DNA of 64,000 nucleotides from Pseudomonas sp. ok272 (GTDB lineage Bacteria > Pseudomonadota > Gammaproteobacteria > Pseudomonadales > Pseudomonadaceae). Below, piece after piece: positions 39,630 to 48,980 of this stretch. Where the stretch lies: contig NZ_FOCB01000010.1 in NCBI RefSeq assembly GCF_900109995.1, forward strand, positions 124,001 through 188,000, in the 5' to 3' direction. The notes beneath the pieces were generated by a model, which did no database searches, had not been told where the DNA came from, and saw only the letters and a program-made list of their open reading frames with translations. A program made the position numbers and the translations under genes. Each line of letters starts with the position of its first letter. The first letter of the stretch is position 1.

Positions 39630-40268
39630 ATGAACGCTGCAAAACGTCTGGAAATTTTCCGCCGGTGGCACGAAGACAATCCGGAGCCCAAAACCGAACT
39701 GGCCTACTCATCGCCCTTCGAACTGCTGATCGCCGTGATTCTCTCCGCGCAGTCCACAGACGTCGGTGTCAACAAGGCCACGGCCAAGTTGTTCCCGGTG
39801 GCCAACACACCTGCAGCGATTCATGCGCTTGGCGTCGAGGGGTTGTCCGAGTACATCAAGACGATTGGCCTCTATAACAGCAAGGCCAAGAACGTCATCG
39901 AGACCTGCCGCCTGTTGGTCGAGCGGCATGGCGGTGAAGTCCCGCAGACCCGCGAAGCGCTGGAAGCCTTGCCCGGCGTAGGCAGAAAGACCGCAAACGT
40001 CGTGCTCAACACCGCATTTCGCCAGCTGACCATGGCCGTCGACACCCATATTTTTCGAGTCAGCAACCGGACGGGGCTCGCGCCAGGCAAGAACGTCGTC
40101 GAGGTTGAAGCCAAGCTGATGAAGTTCGTGCCCAAGGAGTTTCTACTCGATGCGCACCACTGGCTCATCCTGCATGGCCGCTACGTGTGTATTGCTCGCA
40201 AGCCGCGCTGCGGGAGCTGCAGGATCGAAGACCTGTGCGAGTACAAGCAAAAGACCTCTGACGATTGA
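39630..40268 (+). CDS. nth: Endonuclease III
   Basis: The 212-aa enzyme has the HhH motif LPGVGRKTANVV with catalytic Lys120, catalytic Asp in AVDTHIFRVSNR, and the C-terminal [4Fe-4S] ligands C-x6-C-x2-C-x5-C (CIARKPRCGSCRIEDLC). It excises oxidised pyrimidines from DNA. Its place after the rnf/rsx genes is conserved in E. coli and other gammaproteobacteria. Start ATG 39630 matches the usual length. Confidence 0.97.
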   Translation: MNAAKRLEIFRRWHEDNPEPKTELAYSSPFELLIAVILSAQSTDVGVNKATAKLFPVANTPAAIHALGVEGLSEYIKTIGLYNSKAKNVIETCRLLVERHGGEVPQTREALEALPGVGRKTANVVLNTAFRQLTMAVDTHIFRVSNRTGLAPGKNVVEVEAKLMKFVPKEFLLDAHHWLILHGRYVCIARKPRCGSCRIEDLCEYKQKTSDD

Positions 40269-40375
40269 GCCACTATTGCTGTTATTGATTTATCGATTGA
40301 AAAAATCTTTTTTACCCGACAGAGGATTGTCGATATAAGGGGCGCCAATGGCAGTCTTAGTCTGGAGTTGACCTT

Positions 40376-40555
40376 ATGAGCAACGGCAAAGAACAACTGG
40401 ACGTAGAAGACGACTTCCCCCCTGTTGAGGCCGATGATGCAGAGCCGGTGGCTGAGGTGGCAAAGACCAACCTGAGCAAGCGTCGTACCATCGATAATCT
40501 TCTCGACGAGCGCCGCCTGAAAAAGCAGTTGACCGATTACGACTTTGACCTTTAA
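40376..40555 (+). CDS. PA3496-family small protein (59 aa)
   Basis: A short frame missed by length cut-offs encodes MSNGKEQLDVEDDFPPVEAD and continues through an acidic N-terminal half to a basic, well-conserved C-terminus (LSKRRTIDNLLDERRLKKQL then TDYDFDL). That C-terminal motif is what I recall for the PA3496-type putative envelope integrity proteins, and in P. aeruginosa the relative lies near nth. TGGAG at 40362-40366 is the ribosome-binding site, and a terminator follows at 40561. Confidence 0.78.
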   Translation: MSNGKEQLDVEDDFPPVEADDAEPVAEVAKTNLSKRRTIDNLLDERRLKKQLTDYDFDL

Positions 40556-40560
40556 CCATT

Positions 40561-40589
40561 GAAAGCCTCCCGCACCGGAGGCTTTCATC
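40561..40589 (+). terminator. Terminator after the PA3496-like gene
   Basis: GAAAGCCTCC-CGCAC-CGGAGGCTTTC is a 10-bp stem 5 bp after the stop. The T tail is short (TTTCATC). Confidence 0.7.
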
Positions 40590-40766
40590 AAGCGCTCACC
40601 TGCTGAAAACGGCTGCTCGGTGCATTCGCGAGGGCAATCAATTCAGACTCAACGAACCCGCAACAGGTCGTTGAGCGGGGTGAGGCACCTGATTTTTCGA
40701 ACGATCTCCAGACCGGTGCCCCCGCAATCCGTCACTGTGCGCGACACAGAATGCCAACCAACAAAC

Positions 40767-41393
40767 TCAAACAAGGCCATTGCGCTGTGCCAGTTCGATC
40801 AGATCAACCAATGATCGAGCATTGAGCTTCAGGAGCAAACGTGTCTTGTAAGTACTGACGGTCTTGTTGCTGAGAAACATACCGTCGGCGATTTCCTTGT
40901 TGGTTTTGCCTCGGGCCAACTGCTGCAGCACCATCATCTCCCTGCCGGAAAGACGCTCCACCATGTCTGCCTCACTTGCATTGCCCAAACTTGAGCGCAC
41001 CGAGTGCAACGCCTGATTGGGAAAGTAACTGTACCCGGACAGCACCGCTTTGATCGCACTGAGTAACTCAGTAAGGTCCTGCTGTTTGCAGACATACCCA
41101 GCGGCCCCGGTTTGCATGCAACGCATTGAAAAATGCCCCGGAGTCTGCGCGGTCAAAATCAGTACTTTTATTGGCATGACCATAGAAGATAAACGAGCCA
41201 TGACTTCCAGCCCGTCAAGTTTCGGAATACCTATATCCAGTATTACGATATCCGGCGTTTGTTCGCGAGCAAGTTGCAAGGCATCTACGCCGTTATCCGT
41301 CTCAGCAACAACTTCGTAGCCATGACGTTCCATAAGCATACGTACAGCAAGACGAATGACGGGGTGATCATCCACGATCAGCACTTTATTCAT
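40767..41393 (-). CDS. Orphan EvgA/BvgA-type LuxR response regulator
   Basis: Start ATG 41393 (GGA at -9; a TTG four codons earlier is less likely) gives 208 aa: receiver with D8/D9, phospho-acceptor Asp53 (IVILDIGIPKLDG) and Lys in YVCKQQD, then the LuxR HTH LSGREMMVLQQLARGKTNKEIADGMFLSNKTVSTYKTRLL. The sequence after the HTH (KLNARSLVDLIELAQRNGLV) strongly resembles EvgA and BvgA. No sensor kinase is encoded in the window, so it must be phosphorylated by a distant hybrid kinase. It faces the G-poor island. Confidence 0.85.
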   Translation of the reverse strand: MNKVLIVDDHPVIRLAVRMLMERHGYEVVAETDNGVDALQLAREQTPDIVILDIGIPKLDGLEVMARLSSMVMPIKVLILTAQTPGHFSMRCMQTGAAGYVCKQQDLTELLSAIKAVLSGYSYFPNQALHSVRSSLGNASEADMVERLSGREMMVLQQLARGKTNKEIADGMFLSNKTVSTYKTRLLLKLNARSLVDLIELAQRNGLV

Positions 41394-41405
41394 GGGCAAG
41401 TCCAA

Positions 41406-41923
41406 TTTTCGCTGTTCGAATTTTTAGAGCACGCACAATAGCGTAGTCGCTTACACCTTGGGATGCTGACCACCCCGGCCAGCCACACCAAAAGACAATC
41501 CCTACAAACATAAAGGAATTACCCTACAAGAATTCACAAAAAACTATGTCTCTTAAAGTTTAATAGCACCCACGCCCCATTCCTGGCCGGCTGTTCAGCT
41601 CACCTTACAAACTGCCAGACGATCTATCTACGCACACTTCAGCGCAACATTTTCTCTGCCTTGATCTACCATTAACACTAGACACCAAGATCTGCCCAGC
41701 GCTCACATCGGAGTAGCACCCATAACTTTCATACCCATAGAAACAAATAGAAAACCTTAACTACCCACAACCACAGCGTAAAAAATATAACTTAAAAACG
41801 TCAACAAGATCAGACTAAATAACACTTCAAACAGCACCACCCCACAAATCAACTCAAACCCAAAACCACAAACAACCCTCAACACCCCAGCAATGAGCAC
41901 AAATACAACCGGACCAAAGAAAT
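41406..41923. other. AT-rich, G-poor intergenic island
   Basis: This 520-bp spacer is clearly poorer in GC than its neighbours, and from about 41650 to 41920 the plus strand is strikingly short of G while rich in A and C (for example AACCACAAACAACCCTCAAC). It carries no coding frame that I trust. A transcript of this strand would be unstructured and C-rich, as in Rho utilisation sites or long leaders. It should contain the divergent promoters of the response regulator and of the gene at 41924. Confidence 0.6.
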
Positions 41924-42700
41924 ATGAAAATACCTAAAAAAAAAGCTATCAACCCAATGGCAATTATTGCGATATTCGCGACACTTTCAGAAACGTCTGC
42001 AGCGATATCATTACCCTTTCTTGATAACCAAGAGCGCCAGATCTATATATGGTTCTTGATCAGCTTCCCTTTTTACTTGCTGTTTCTGTTCTTTATAACA
42101 CTCAACTTTAATTACAAGTCCCTGTATGCACCTTCCGACTTTCAAAAGAGCAAACAGTTTTTAAAGGTTATCGATGATGCCGCCCGAACGGAAAAGAACA
42201 AGGACTCCCTCGCCCTTGAACCGCGTGACAACGATTTATCGGCGGCCTCTGGCAAGGCATACGCCGAGTCGCTGACGAAAAAACATCAGGGCCACACGCA
42301 CCTGAAAGGAAAACCCGATTACCTGCTGCAAAGCCTGCAAGACCCACCCGATGGTCATGTATCCACGCTCGGTGATGTGTCCGCCCAACTCCAGATGTCA
42401 CGACTCACCTCGGTGGACTGCCTGCACATCATCGACGCGCGCTGGTTGCGAAAAAAAAAGCACATCAGCAGCCTGATGGAGAGAATCGACAAGGGTGGGA
42501 ACAACAAAAAAATGGTGGTCGTGTTTCTTACCTGCTCGGAATCGGAGCACTTGCTGAATGAAAAAGCACTCAACAAATCAGGCGCAAGCATTCTTCGCAG
42601 CAAGGATTTTGCGTGCTTGACGTACAACCTGAGTACGCAGGCTGTCACGGAGATTCGCCGAAGCCGGAATCCATCGAGCAACGAACAGCACGATAAATGA
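41924..42700 (+). CDS. Unrecognised two-helix membrane protein (258 aa)
   Basis: The protein starts MKIPKKKAINPMAIIAIFAT, with two hydrophobic helices (about 10-32 and 40-62) separated by a short polar turn, and a C-terminal cytoplasmic region of about 190 residues. It holds LTSVDCLHIIDARWL and KKMVVVFLTCSESEHLL, which suggest an alpha/beta fold, but I recognise no family. Base composition at the start is AT-rich like the island upstream, suggesting recent acquisition or relaxed selection. No clear Shine-Dalgarno; ATG 41924 is the first in frame. Confidence 0.55.
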   Translation: MKIPKKKAINPMAIIAIFATLSETSAAISLPFLDNQERQIYIWFLISFPFYLLFLFFITLNFNYKSLYAPSDFQKSKQFLKVIDDAARTEKNKDSLALEPRDNDLSAASGKAYAESLTKKHQGHTHLKGKPDYLLQSLQDPPDGHVSTLGDVSAQLQMSRLTSVDCLHIIDARWLRKKKHISSLMERIDKGGNNKKMVVVFLTCSESEHLLNEKALNKSGASILRSKDFACLTYNLSTQAVTEIRRSRNPSSNEQHDK

Positions 42701-42794
42701 CTTCGTAAAAGCACTGATGGGAAACAAGCGTGAGGCGCAGAAACGAATGTTTCAGCCTCTGAGAGATGGATTCAAAACACAGACTTTCGACCCC

Positions 42795-42828
42795 ATTGTG
42801 GCCGCGCACAGTAAAGCGCGGCCACAAT
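42795..42828. terminator. Strong hairpin between the unknown gene and argG
   Basis: ATTGTGGCCGCGC-ACAGTAAA-GCGCGGCCACAAT is a perfect 13-bp stem between two convergent genes. There is no T run on either side, so it may be a weak bidirectional terminator or a transcript-end stabiliser. Confidence 0.6.
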
Positions 42829-42848
42829 TGAGTCTCACGACAAACGCA

Positions 42849-44066
42849 TCAAAACAACTTGCGGCCTTTGTTGGCGGCAATGCGCATGCGCAATGCATTG
42901 AGCTTGATGAAGCCAGCTGCATCAGCCTGATTGTAGGCGCCGCCATCCTCTTCGAAGGTAGCAATGTTGGCGTCGAACAACGACTCATCGGACTTGCGAC
43001 CGGTCACGATCACATTCCCTTTGTACAGTTTCAGACGAACCACGCCGTTCACGTGTGCCTGGGAAGCGTCGATCATTTGTTGCAGCATCAGACGCTCAGG
43101 GCTCCACCAGTAACCGGTGTAGATCAGGCTGGCGTACTTAGGCATCAACTCGTCTTTGAGGTGAGCCACTTCGCGGTCCAGGGTGATCGACTCGATCGCA
43201 CGGTGAGCACGCAGCATGATGGTGCCACCCGGTGTCTCGTAGCAGCCACGGGACTTCATGCCCACGTAACGGTTCTCGACGATGTCCAGGCGACCGATGC
43301 CGTGTTCGCCACCGATACGGTTGAGTGTCGCCAGCACAGTAGCCGGGGTCATCTCAACGCCGTCCAATGCAACGATGTCACCGTTGCGGTAGGTCAGTTC
43401 CAGGTACTGCGGCTTGTCAGGAGCGTTCTCCGGGGAGACGGTCCATTTCCACATGTCTTCTTCGTGTTCGGTCCAGGTATCTTCCAGCACGCCACCTTCA
43501 TAGGAGATGTGCAGCAGGTTGGCGTCCATCGAGTACGGCGACTTTTTCTTGCCGTGGCGCTCGATCGGGATGGCGTGCTTTTCAGCGTAATCCATCAGCT
43601 TTTCACGGGACAGCAGGTCCCATTCACGCCAAGGAGCAATCACTTTCACGCCTGGCTTGAGTGCGTAGGCGCCCAGTTCGAAACGAACCTGGTCATTGCC
43701 CTTGCCGGTTGCGCCGTGAGAAATAGCGTCAGCGCCAGTTTCATTGGCGATTTCGATCAGGCGCTTGGCGATCAAAGGACGTGCGATGGAAGTACCCAGC
43801 AGGTACTCGCCTTCGTAAACGGTATTGGCGCGGAACATCGGGAATACGAAATCGCGCACGAACTCTTCGCGCAGGTCGTCGATGTAGATTTCTTTTACGC
43901 CCATGGCTTGTGCCTTGGCGCGAGCCGGTTCGACCTCTTCGCCCTGACCCAGGTCCGCCGTGAACGTCACCACTTCACAGTTATAAGTATCCTGCAGCCA
44001 CTTGAGGATCACCGAAGTGTCCAGGCCGCCGGAATACGCCAGAACGACCTTGTTTACGTCCGCCAT
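42849..44066 (-). CDS. argG: Argininosuccinate synthase
   Basis: The 405-aa enzyme begins [24 protein letters not shown] with the PP-loop ATP motif (AYSGGLDTS), and has [13 protein letters not shown] and [16 protein letters not shown] as in class I enzymes. It joins citrulline and aspartate using ATP in arginine synthesis. GGAG lies seven bases upstream of ATG 44066. A tandem ArgR-type site lies in the leader (44120-44162). Confidence 0.98.
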   Translation of the reverse strand: MADVNKVVLAYSGGLDTSVILKWLQDTYNCEVVTFTADLGQGEEVEPARAKAQAMGVKEIYIDDLREEFVRDFVFPMFRANTVYEGEYLLGTSIARPLIAKRLIEIANETGADAISHGATGKGNDQVRFELGAYALKPGVKVIAPWREWDLLSREKLMDYAEKHAIPIERHGKKKSPYSMDANLLHISYEGGVLEDTWTEHEEDMWKWTVSPENAPDKPQYLELTYRNGDIVALDGVEMTPATVLATLNRIGGEHGIGRLDIVENRYVGMKSRGCYETPGGTIMLRAHRAIESITLDREVAHLKDELMPKYASLIYTGYWWSPERLMLQQMIDASQAHVNGVVRLKLYKGNVIVTGRKSDESLFDANIATFEEDGGAYNQADAAGFIKLNALRMRIAANKGRKLF

Positions 44067-44119
44067 GCCATCACTCCACGGGGTTCTACGGAAAGCCGGG
44101 AAGTCTAACGCTGCATGAA

Positions 44120-44162
44120 GATAATTTACAGTGGCGCGACAGCTTATGACGACGAAGCGACA
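44120..44162 (-). promoter_or_regulatory. Tandem ArgR-type operator upstream of argG
   Basis: On the minus strand two TGTCGC hexamers start exactly 21 bp apart (44162 and 44141). The second is followed by N8-AA and the first by N8-CA, which fits the P. aeruginosa ArgR unit TGTCGC-N8-AA-N5 in direct repeat. The site is 54-96 bp upstream of the argG start. Confidence 0.65.
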
Positions 44163-44195
44163 GATTATGTCGAGCGAGCGACGATTCCAGCGACC

Positions 44196-45104
44196 TCAGG
44201 AGGTCGCTGAAACACTGGCGCTCGATGTGACTTGCGGGGCCGGATTTGGTGCAGGTTCGACACGTTCAAGCTGCACACTGACCCGCCGATTTTTCGCTCG
44301 ATTGGCGTTGTTGGTGTTGGGAGCCAGGGGGTATCGCTCGCCGTGAAAACGCAGGGTGATTTGCGACTCGGCAATGCCATTGGCCTTCAGGTAATCCATC
44401 ACCGCCAGAGCCCTGCGTCGGGACAGGTCGCGATTGGTCAGGCGATTGCCACTGTTGTCTGAATGACCGTCGAGCTCGATATGATTGACCGTCGGGTCCG
44501 CCTTCATGAAGGCCAGCATCACCTGCAACTTGGCCTTGGCCTGGGCGTCCAGTTCAATCCCGCCCCCCGGGAAACCGACCGAGGCTTGCTTGACCTGTTC
44601 GTAATTCATGGGCAACAACTTGGCGACGCAGCCTTGGTAATCGGCGTAGGCCTTGTTGAACCTGACCGGCAGCAAGCGTACTTCCGATACCCGCCCGTCA
44701 CGCGAGTGATGCCGGACCAAGGGGCTGCGGCCCTCTATCAAGCCACCAATGAGACGCCCGGCCTGAAACTGAGAACTGTTGAACAACACATCACCGCTGC
44801 CAAGCTTCACCGAGCCCAGGTTGATGTCTTCGCGCCCGGGCTGCCAGGGTGCCGCCGCCGCCAGCAGGGTCGCCGAACCGCCGGTGAGCATCGGGTTGTA
44901 GGCCTTGAGTCGAAAGGTCGCCTGCTCGCCCGCCCGCCGCACGAACTCGCCGGTACCAAAATCAGTAATCGGTTGTGCCAGGCGGCATTCGAACTTATCG
45001 CCCTCGACCTTCCACTCAATGCTCTCCAGGCGGGTCTGGAAAGTGAGCGCCATCGCAGGAAGGCTGGCAAACACGCTGAGCAAGGCTAAATAACGCTGGC
45101 GCAC
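44196..45104 (-). CDS. motY: MotY-type flagellar stator-ring protein (OmpA-family)
   Basis: Start GTG 45104 (GGAG at -6) gives 302 aa with a signal peptide (RYLALLSVFASLPAMA). An N-terminal MotY-like domain (about 25-165) is followed by an OmpA peptidoglycan-binding domain: IELDGHSDNSGNRLTNRDLSRRRALAVMDYL and ANRAKNRRVSVQLER. MotY binds peptidoglycan in the periplasm around the basal body (T ring) and helps anchor stators. Gene order argG-motY-pyrC-rnt matches P. aeruginosa, which fixes the name. No other flagellar gene is nearby. Confidence 0.9.
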   Translation of the reverse strand: MRQRYLALLSVFASLPAMALTFQTRLESIEWKVEGDKFECRLAQPITDFGTGEFVRRAGEQATFRLKAYNPMLTGGSATLLAAAAPWQPGREDINLGSVKLGSGDVLFNSSQFQAGRLIGGLIEGRSPLVRHHSRDGRVSEVRLLPVRFNKAYADYQGCVAKLLPMNYEQVKQASVGFPGGGIELDAQAKAKLQVMLAFMKADPTVNHIELDGHSDNSGNRLTNRDLSRRRALAVMDYLKANGIAESQITLRFHGERYPLAPNTNNANRAKNRRVSVQLERVEPAPNPAPQVTSSASVSATS

Positions 45105-45260
45105 GGGAGGCTCCACTGGCTTCTACAACAAAAAGACCGACACACATATTTACGGCATACCCCCGGGATATCGGAAGCTTGTGGCAAAACTTGATAGCGA
45201 GTGCCTGCAAGAGTCTTTTCCGGTAGCATTCCCGTGAGTTTGACCCGCCTGGAATCCCCA

Positions 45261-46307
45261 ATGTCCGACCGCCTGACCCTGCTGCGTCCCGACGACTGGC
45301 ATATTCATCTTCGCGATGGTGCTGTGTTGCCTAATACTGTCGCGGATGTCGCGCGCACCTTTGGTCGCGCGATCATCATGCCCAACCTGGTACCACCGGT
45401 GCGAAACGCCGCTGAAGCCGACGCCTATCGCCAGCGCATTCTCGCTGCGCGCCCGGCCGGCAGCCGCTTCGAACCACTGATGGTGCTCTACCTGACCGAC
45501 CGCACAAGCGCCGAGGAAATCCGCACGGCCAAGGCCAGCGGTTTCGTTCACGCTGCCAAACTGTACCCGGCCGGTGCGACCACCAACTCCGATTCTGGCG
45601 TAACCAGCATCGACAAGATTTTCCCGGCAATCGAAGCCATGGCTGAAGTTGGCATGCCGCTGCTGATTCATGGCGAGATCACCCGTGGCGACGTCGACGT
45701 GTTCGACCGCGAGAAAATCTTCATCGACGAGCATATGCGCCGTCTTGTAGAGCGTTTCCCGACGCTCAAGGTGGTGTTCGAACACATCACCACTGGCGAT
45801 GCCGTGCAGTTCGTCAATGAAGCCTCGGCAAACGTGGGGGCCACCATCACCGCCCACCACTTGCTGTACAACCGCAACCACATGCTGGTTGGCGGGATTC
45901 GCCCGCATTTCTATTGCCTGCCGATCCTCAAGCGCAATACCCACCAGGCAGCTCTGCTTGACGCCGCTACCAGCGGCAGCGAGAAGTTCTTCCTGGGCAC
46001 CGACTCGGCTCCCCATGCCCAGCACGCCAAAGAAGCCGCGTGTGGCTGTGCCGGTTGCTATACCGCCTATGCAGCCATCGAGATGTACGCCGAGGCGTTT
46101 GAACAACGCAATGCACTGGACAAGCTCGAAGCCTTCGCCAGCCTCAACGGCCCACGCTTCTACGGCCTGCCAGTGAACACCGATCGTATTACCCTGGTCC
46201 GCGAAGAGTGGACCGCCCCCGCCAGCCTGCCGTTTGGCGAGCTGACTGTCATCCCGCTGCGCGCCGGTGAAAAACTGCGCTGGCGCCTGCTGGAGGAACA
46301 CCCGTGA
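45261..46307 (+). CDS. pyrC: Dihydroorotase, class II
   Basis: The 348-aa enzyme has the metal site WHIHLRDG (two His), the carboxylated lysine in [16 protein letters not shown], His in IHGEITR and FEHITTGD, and Asp in [14 protein letters not shown]. It closes carbamoyl-aspartate to dihydroorotate in pyrimidine synthesis. Start ATG 45261 is preferred over a longer open frame. Its stop overlaps the rnt start (GTGA). Confidence 0.97.
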   Translation: MSDRLTLLRPDDWHIHLRDGAVLPNTVADVARTFGRAIIMPNLVPPVRNAAEADAYRQRILAARPAGSRFEPLMVLYLTDRTSAEEIRTAKASGFVHAAKLYPAGATTNSDSGVTSIDKIFPAIEAMAEVGMPLLIHGEITRGDVDVFDREKIFIDEHMRRLVERFPTLKVVFEHITTGDAVQFVNEASANVGATITAHHLLYNRNHMLVGGIRPHFYCLPILKRNTHQAALLDAATSGSEKFFLGTDSAPHAQHAKEAACGCAGCYTAYAAIEMYAEAFEQRNALDKLEAFASLNGPRFYGLPVNTDRITLVREEWTAPASLPFGELTVIPLRAGEKLRWRLLEEHP

Positions 46308-46975
46308 GCGAAGACCATTACGACGACGAACAGGAAGGCCAGGGCAGTGGTTCGCGCCACCCCATGGCAGCCAGGTTCCGAGGCTACCTGCCGGTAGTGA
46401 TCGACGTTGAAACCGGCGGTTTCAACTGTGCCACCGATGCCTTGCTGGAAATCGCCGCAACGACCATCAGCATGGACGAAAAGGGATTTGTGTTCCCTGA
46501 TCACACCTACTTCTTCCGTGTCGAGCCCTTCGAGGGCGCCAACATCGAAGCGGCTGCCCTGGAGTTCACCGGGATCAAGCTCGATCACCCCTTGCGCATG
46601 GCCGTGAGTGAAGAAACAGCCTTGACCGATATCTTCCGCGGTGTGCGCAAGGCGCTGAAGGCCAACGGCTGCAAGCGAGCGATCCTGGTCGGCCACAACA
46701 GCAGCTTCGACCTGGGCTTCCTGAACGCCGCCGTCGCGCGCCTGGACATGAAGCGCAACCCGTTTCACCCGTTCTCCAGCTTCGACACGGCAACGCTGGC
46801 CGGCCTGGCTTACGGTCAAACCGTACTGGCCAAGGCCTGCCAGGCGGCGGACATCGATTTCGACGGTCGCGAGGCCCATTCGGCTCGCTACGACACCGAG
46901 AAAACCGCCGACCTGTTCTGCGGCATCGTCAACCGCTGGAAGCAAATGGGTGGCTGGGAAGACTTCAACGACTAA
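46304..46975 (+). CDS. rnt: Ribonuclease T
   Basis: The 223-residue DEDDh exonuclease has Exo[11 protein letters not shown], Exo[15 protein letters not shown] and Exo[17 protein letters not shown] with the final catalytic His. It trims 3' ends of tRNA and other stable RNAs. It starts at GTG 46304, coupled to pyrC. Confidence 0.95.
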   Translation: MSEDHYDDEQEGQGSGSRHPMAARFRGYLPVVIDVETGGFNCATDALLEIAATTISMDEKGFVFPDHTYFFRVEPFEGANIEAAALEFTGIKLDHPLRMAVSEETALTDIFRGVRKALKANGCKRAILVGHNSSFDLGFLNAAVARLDMKRNPFHPFSSFDTATLAGLAYGQTVLAKACQAADIDFDGREAHSARYDTEKTADLFCGIVNRWKQMGGWEDFND

Positions 46976-47000
46976 TCACGTCGCCGGTTTCCAGCGCCCA

Positions 47001-47034
47001 TAAAAAAACCGGACAATGTCCGGTTTTTTTATAC
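47001..47034. terminator. Bidirectional terminator between rnt and the peroxiredoxin gene
   Basis: AAAAACCGGACAATGTCCGGTTTTT is flanked by A and T runs and lies between the convergent rnt and peroxiredoxin genes. Confidence 0.92.
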
Positions 47035-47046
47035 CTTGAACGTGGC

Positions 47047-47649
47047 TTACAGCTTGCCAGCGTTCTCGGTCAGGTAGGCCGCAACACCTTCTGGCGAAGC
47101 GTTCATGCCTTTGTCGCCTTTTTTCCAGTTGGCTGGGCAAACTTCGCCGTGCTCTTCGTGGAATTGCAGGGCGTCGACCAGACGAATCAGCTCTTCCATG
47201 TTACGGCCCAGCGGCAGGTCGTTGATGATCTGCGAGCGGACAACGCCTTTGTCATCGATCAGGAATGCGCCACGGAACGCCACGCCGCCTTCGGACTCAA
47301 CGTCGTAGGCCTTGGCGATGTCGTGCTTCATGTCGGCAGCCATGGTGTATTTGACTTTACCGATGCCGCCATCATTGATGGCGGTGTTGCGCCAGGCGTT
47401 GTGGGTGAAGTGGGAGTCGATGGAAACGGCTACGACTTCAACATTACGCGCCTTGAAATCGTCCATGCGGTGGTCCAGGGCGATCAACTCGGACGGGCAG
47501 ACGAAGGTGAAGTCCAGTGGGTAGAAGAACACCAGGCCGTATTTGCCTTTGATGGCAGAGGACAGGGTGAAGCTGTCAACGATTTCGCCATTGCCGAGTA
47601 CGGCCGGAACGGTGAAGTCAGGGGCTTGTTTGCCTACGAGTACGCTCAT
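47047..47649 (-). CDS. 2-Cys peroxiredoxin (AhpC/Prx1 type)
   Basis: The 200-aa protein has the peroxidatic Cys in DFTFVCPSEL (about residue 51) and the resolving Cys in EEHGEVCPANWKKG (about 172), with the usual FFYPLDFTF stretch. It reduces peroxides in the cytoplasm using thioredoxin or AhpF. No ahpF is adjacent, so a thioredoxin-linked role is more likely. Confidence 0.93.
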   Translation of the reverse strand: MSVLVGKQAPDFTVPAVLGNGEIVDSFTLSSAIKGKYGLVFFYPLDFTFVCPSELIALDHRMDDFKARNVEVVAVSIDSHFTHNAWRNTAINDGGIGKVKYTMAADMKHDIAKAYDVESEGGVAFRGAFLIDDKGVVRSQIINDLPLGRNMEELIRLVDALQFHEEHGEVCPANWKKGDKGMNASPEGVAAYLTENAGKL

Positions 47650-47890
47650 TGGATATCTCCTGGTGTGGTGGCGTGAAGAACGCTATCGACCCAGTCTGGC
47701 GTGGTTAAACGACAGGCTGATGAATCGAGTGCCCTTCGCAAGGACCGACCATCATACACCGCGTTTTTGACCTGTCCTTAACGGTTTTTGCTGCACCTTC
47801 GAAAACCCTTCAGGGGAATGCATGGCCCGACGTCGACCACCGTTCGTCTGCTCGACAAGGATCTGACACAAAGCTGACTGAAACAACTTT

Positions 47891-47909
47891 GACAATCATT
47901 CTCGTTAAC
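47891..47909. promoter_or_regulatory. Putative Fur box upstream of bfd
   Basis: GACAATCATTCTCGTTAAC matches 12 of 19 positions of GATAATGATAATCATTATC and contains the common AATCATTCTCGTTA core; it lies 50 bp before the bfd start. Iron control of bfd is expected in Pseudomonas. The rest of the 47650-47958 gap shows no other feature. Confidence 0.6.
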
Positions 47910-47958
47910 ATTAAGATCCATCGCAACTGAGCCATAACCAGCGATGGGTTATCACTTT

Positions 47959-48177
47959 ATGTATGTATGCCTCTGCACTGGCGTCACCGACGGTAAGATC
48001 CGCGATGCAATCTACGAAGGTTGCTGCAGCTACCGTGAGGTGCGTGAAGCCACCGGCGTTGCCAGTCAATGCGGTAAATGCGCCTGCCTTGCCAAGCAAG
48101 TGGTTCGCGAAACCCTCGCCGACTTGCAATTGAGCCAGGCCGCGATCCCCTACCCGGTAGAATTTTCCGCCGCGTAA
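47959..48177 (+). CDS. bfd: Bacterioferritin-associated ferredoxin
   Basis: The 72-aa protein from ATG 47959 has the four cluster cysteines in CLC (MYVCLCTGV) and CGKCAC (SQCGKCACLAK), which bind one [2Fe-2S]. Bfd reduces the iron core of bacterioferritin to release iron in iron-poor cells. An in-frame ATG 15 bp upstream would add MGYHF; the standard start is MYVCLC. The bfr gene lies 200 bp downstream. Confidence 0.95.
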   Translation: MYVCLCTGVTDGKIRDAIYEGCCSYREVREATGVASQCGKCACLAKQVVRETLADLQLSQAAIPYPVEFSAA

Positions 48178-48194
48178 CGAGAACATTCCAAAGA

Positions 48195-48220
48195 GCCGGA
48201 CTTAGTGTCCGGTTTTTTTA
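48195..48220 (+). terminator. Terminator of bfd
   Basis: CCGGACTTAGTGTCCGG followed by TTTTTTTA, 18 bp past the bfd stop. Confidence 0.9.
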
Positions 48221-48376
48221 TGCCCAGAATTCAATCGCTTAGCGCCAGGATGCGGAACACAAACATTCTTATTCCGATTAATTTTCATATATTATTCAAT
48301 AACTTAGGTTTGACACTCAGAACCCGCAGGCCCAGACTCGGCCGCATATACGGTCATTAAAGGGCAGGACCCCATC

Positions 48377-48847
48377 ATGAAAGGCGACGTCACGGTCATC
48401 CAGCACCTCAACAAGATTCTTGCCAATGAGCTGGTCGCAATCAATCAGTACTTCCTGCATGCACGCATGTATGAAGATTGGGGTCTGGAAAAGCTCGGCA
48501 AGCACGAGTACCACGAATCCATCGACGAGATGAAACACGCTGACAAGCTGATCAAGCGCATCCTGTTCCTTGAAGGCCTGCCAAACGTCCAGGACCTGGG
48601 CAAGCTGCACATCGGCGAGCACACCAAGGAAATGCTGGAGTGCGACCTGCGCATCGAGCGTACCGGTCACGCCGACCTCAAGGTCGCCATCGCGCATTGC
48701 GAAACCGTTGGCGACTTCGGCAGCCGTGAACTGTTGGAAGACATTCTCGAATCCGAAGAAGAACATATCGACTGGCTGGAAACCCAATTGGGCCTGATCG
48801 ATAAAGTGGGTATCGAGAACTACCTGCAATCGCAGATGGGCGAGTAA
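48377..48847 (+). CDS. bfr: Bacterioferritin (haem-binding)
   Basis: The 156-residue four-helix protein has ferroxidase ligands in [21 protein letters not shown] and [11 protein letters not shown], and the haem-ligand Met in IDEMKHAD (about residue 52), so it is a true bacterioferritin. It stores iron as a 24-mer. It carries its own promoter region after the bfd terminator. Confidence 0.96.
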   Translation: MKGDVTVIQHLNKILANELVAINQYFLHARMYEDWGLEKLGKHEYHESIDEMKHADKLIKRILFLEGLPNVQDLGKLHIGEHTKEMLECDLRIERTGHADLKVAIAHCETVGDFGSRELLEDILESEEEHIDWLETQLGLIDKVGIENYLQSQMGE

Positions 48848-48876
48848 CCATTACCGCGCCGTAACTTCTTGATGGC

Positions 48877-48917
48877 CAAAAAAAGCCCCGCACTCTTGAG
48901 AGTCGCGGGGCTTTTTG
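48877..48917 (+). terminator. Terminator of bfr
   Basis: AAAAAGCCCCGC-ACTCTTGAGAGTC-GCGGGGCTTTTT, with T run on the plus strand and an A run on the other side, so it could also serve the convergent grxD. Confidence 0.93.
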
Positions 48918-48980
48918 TTGCCGGCTGGAATACAACTTACAGGCAATGAAGACTCACTTGTAAGTCGTACTCACGCTGCA

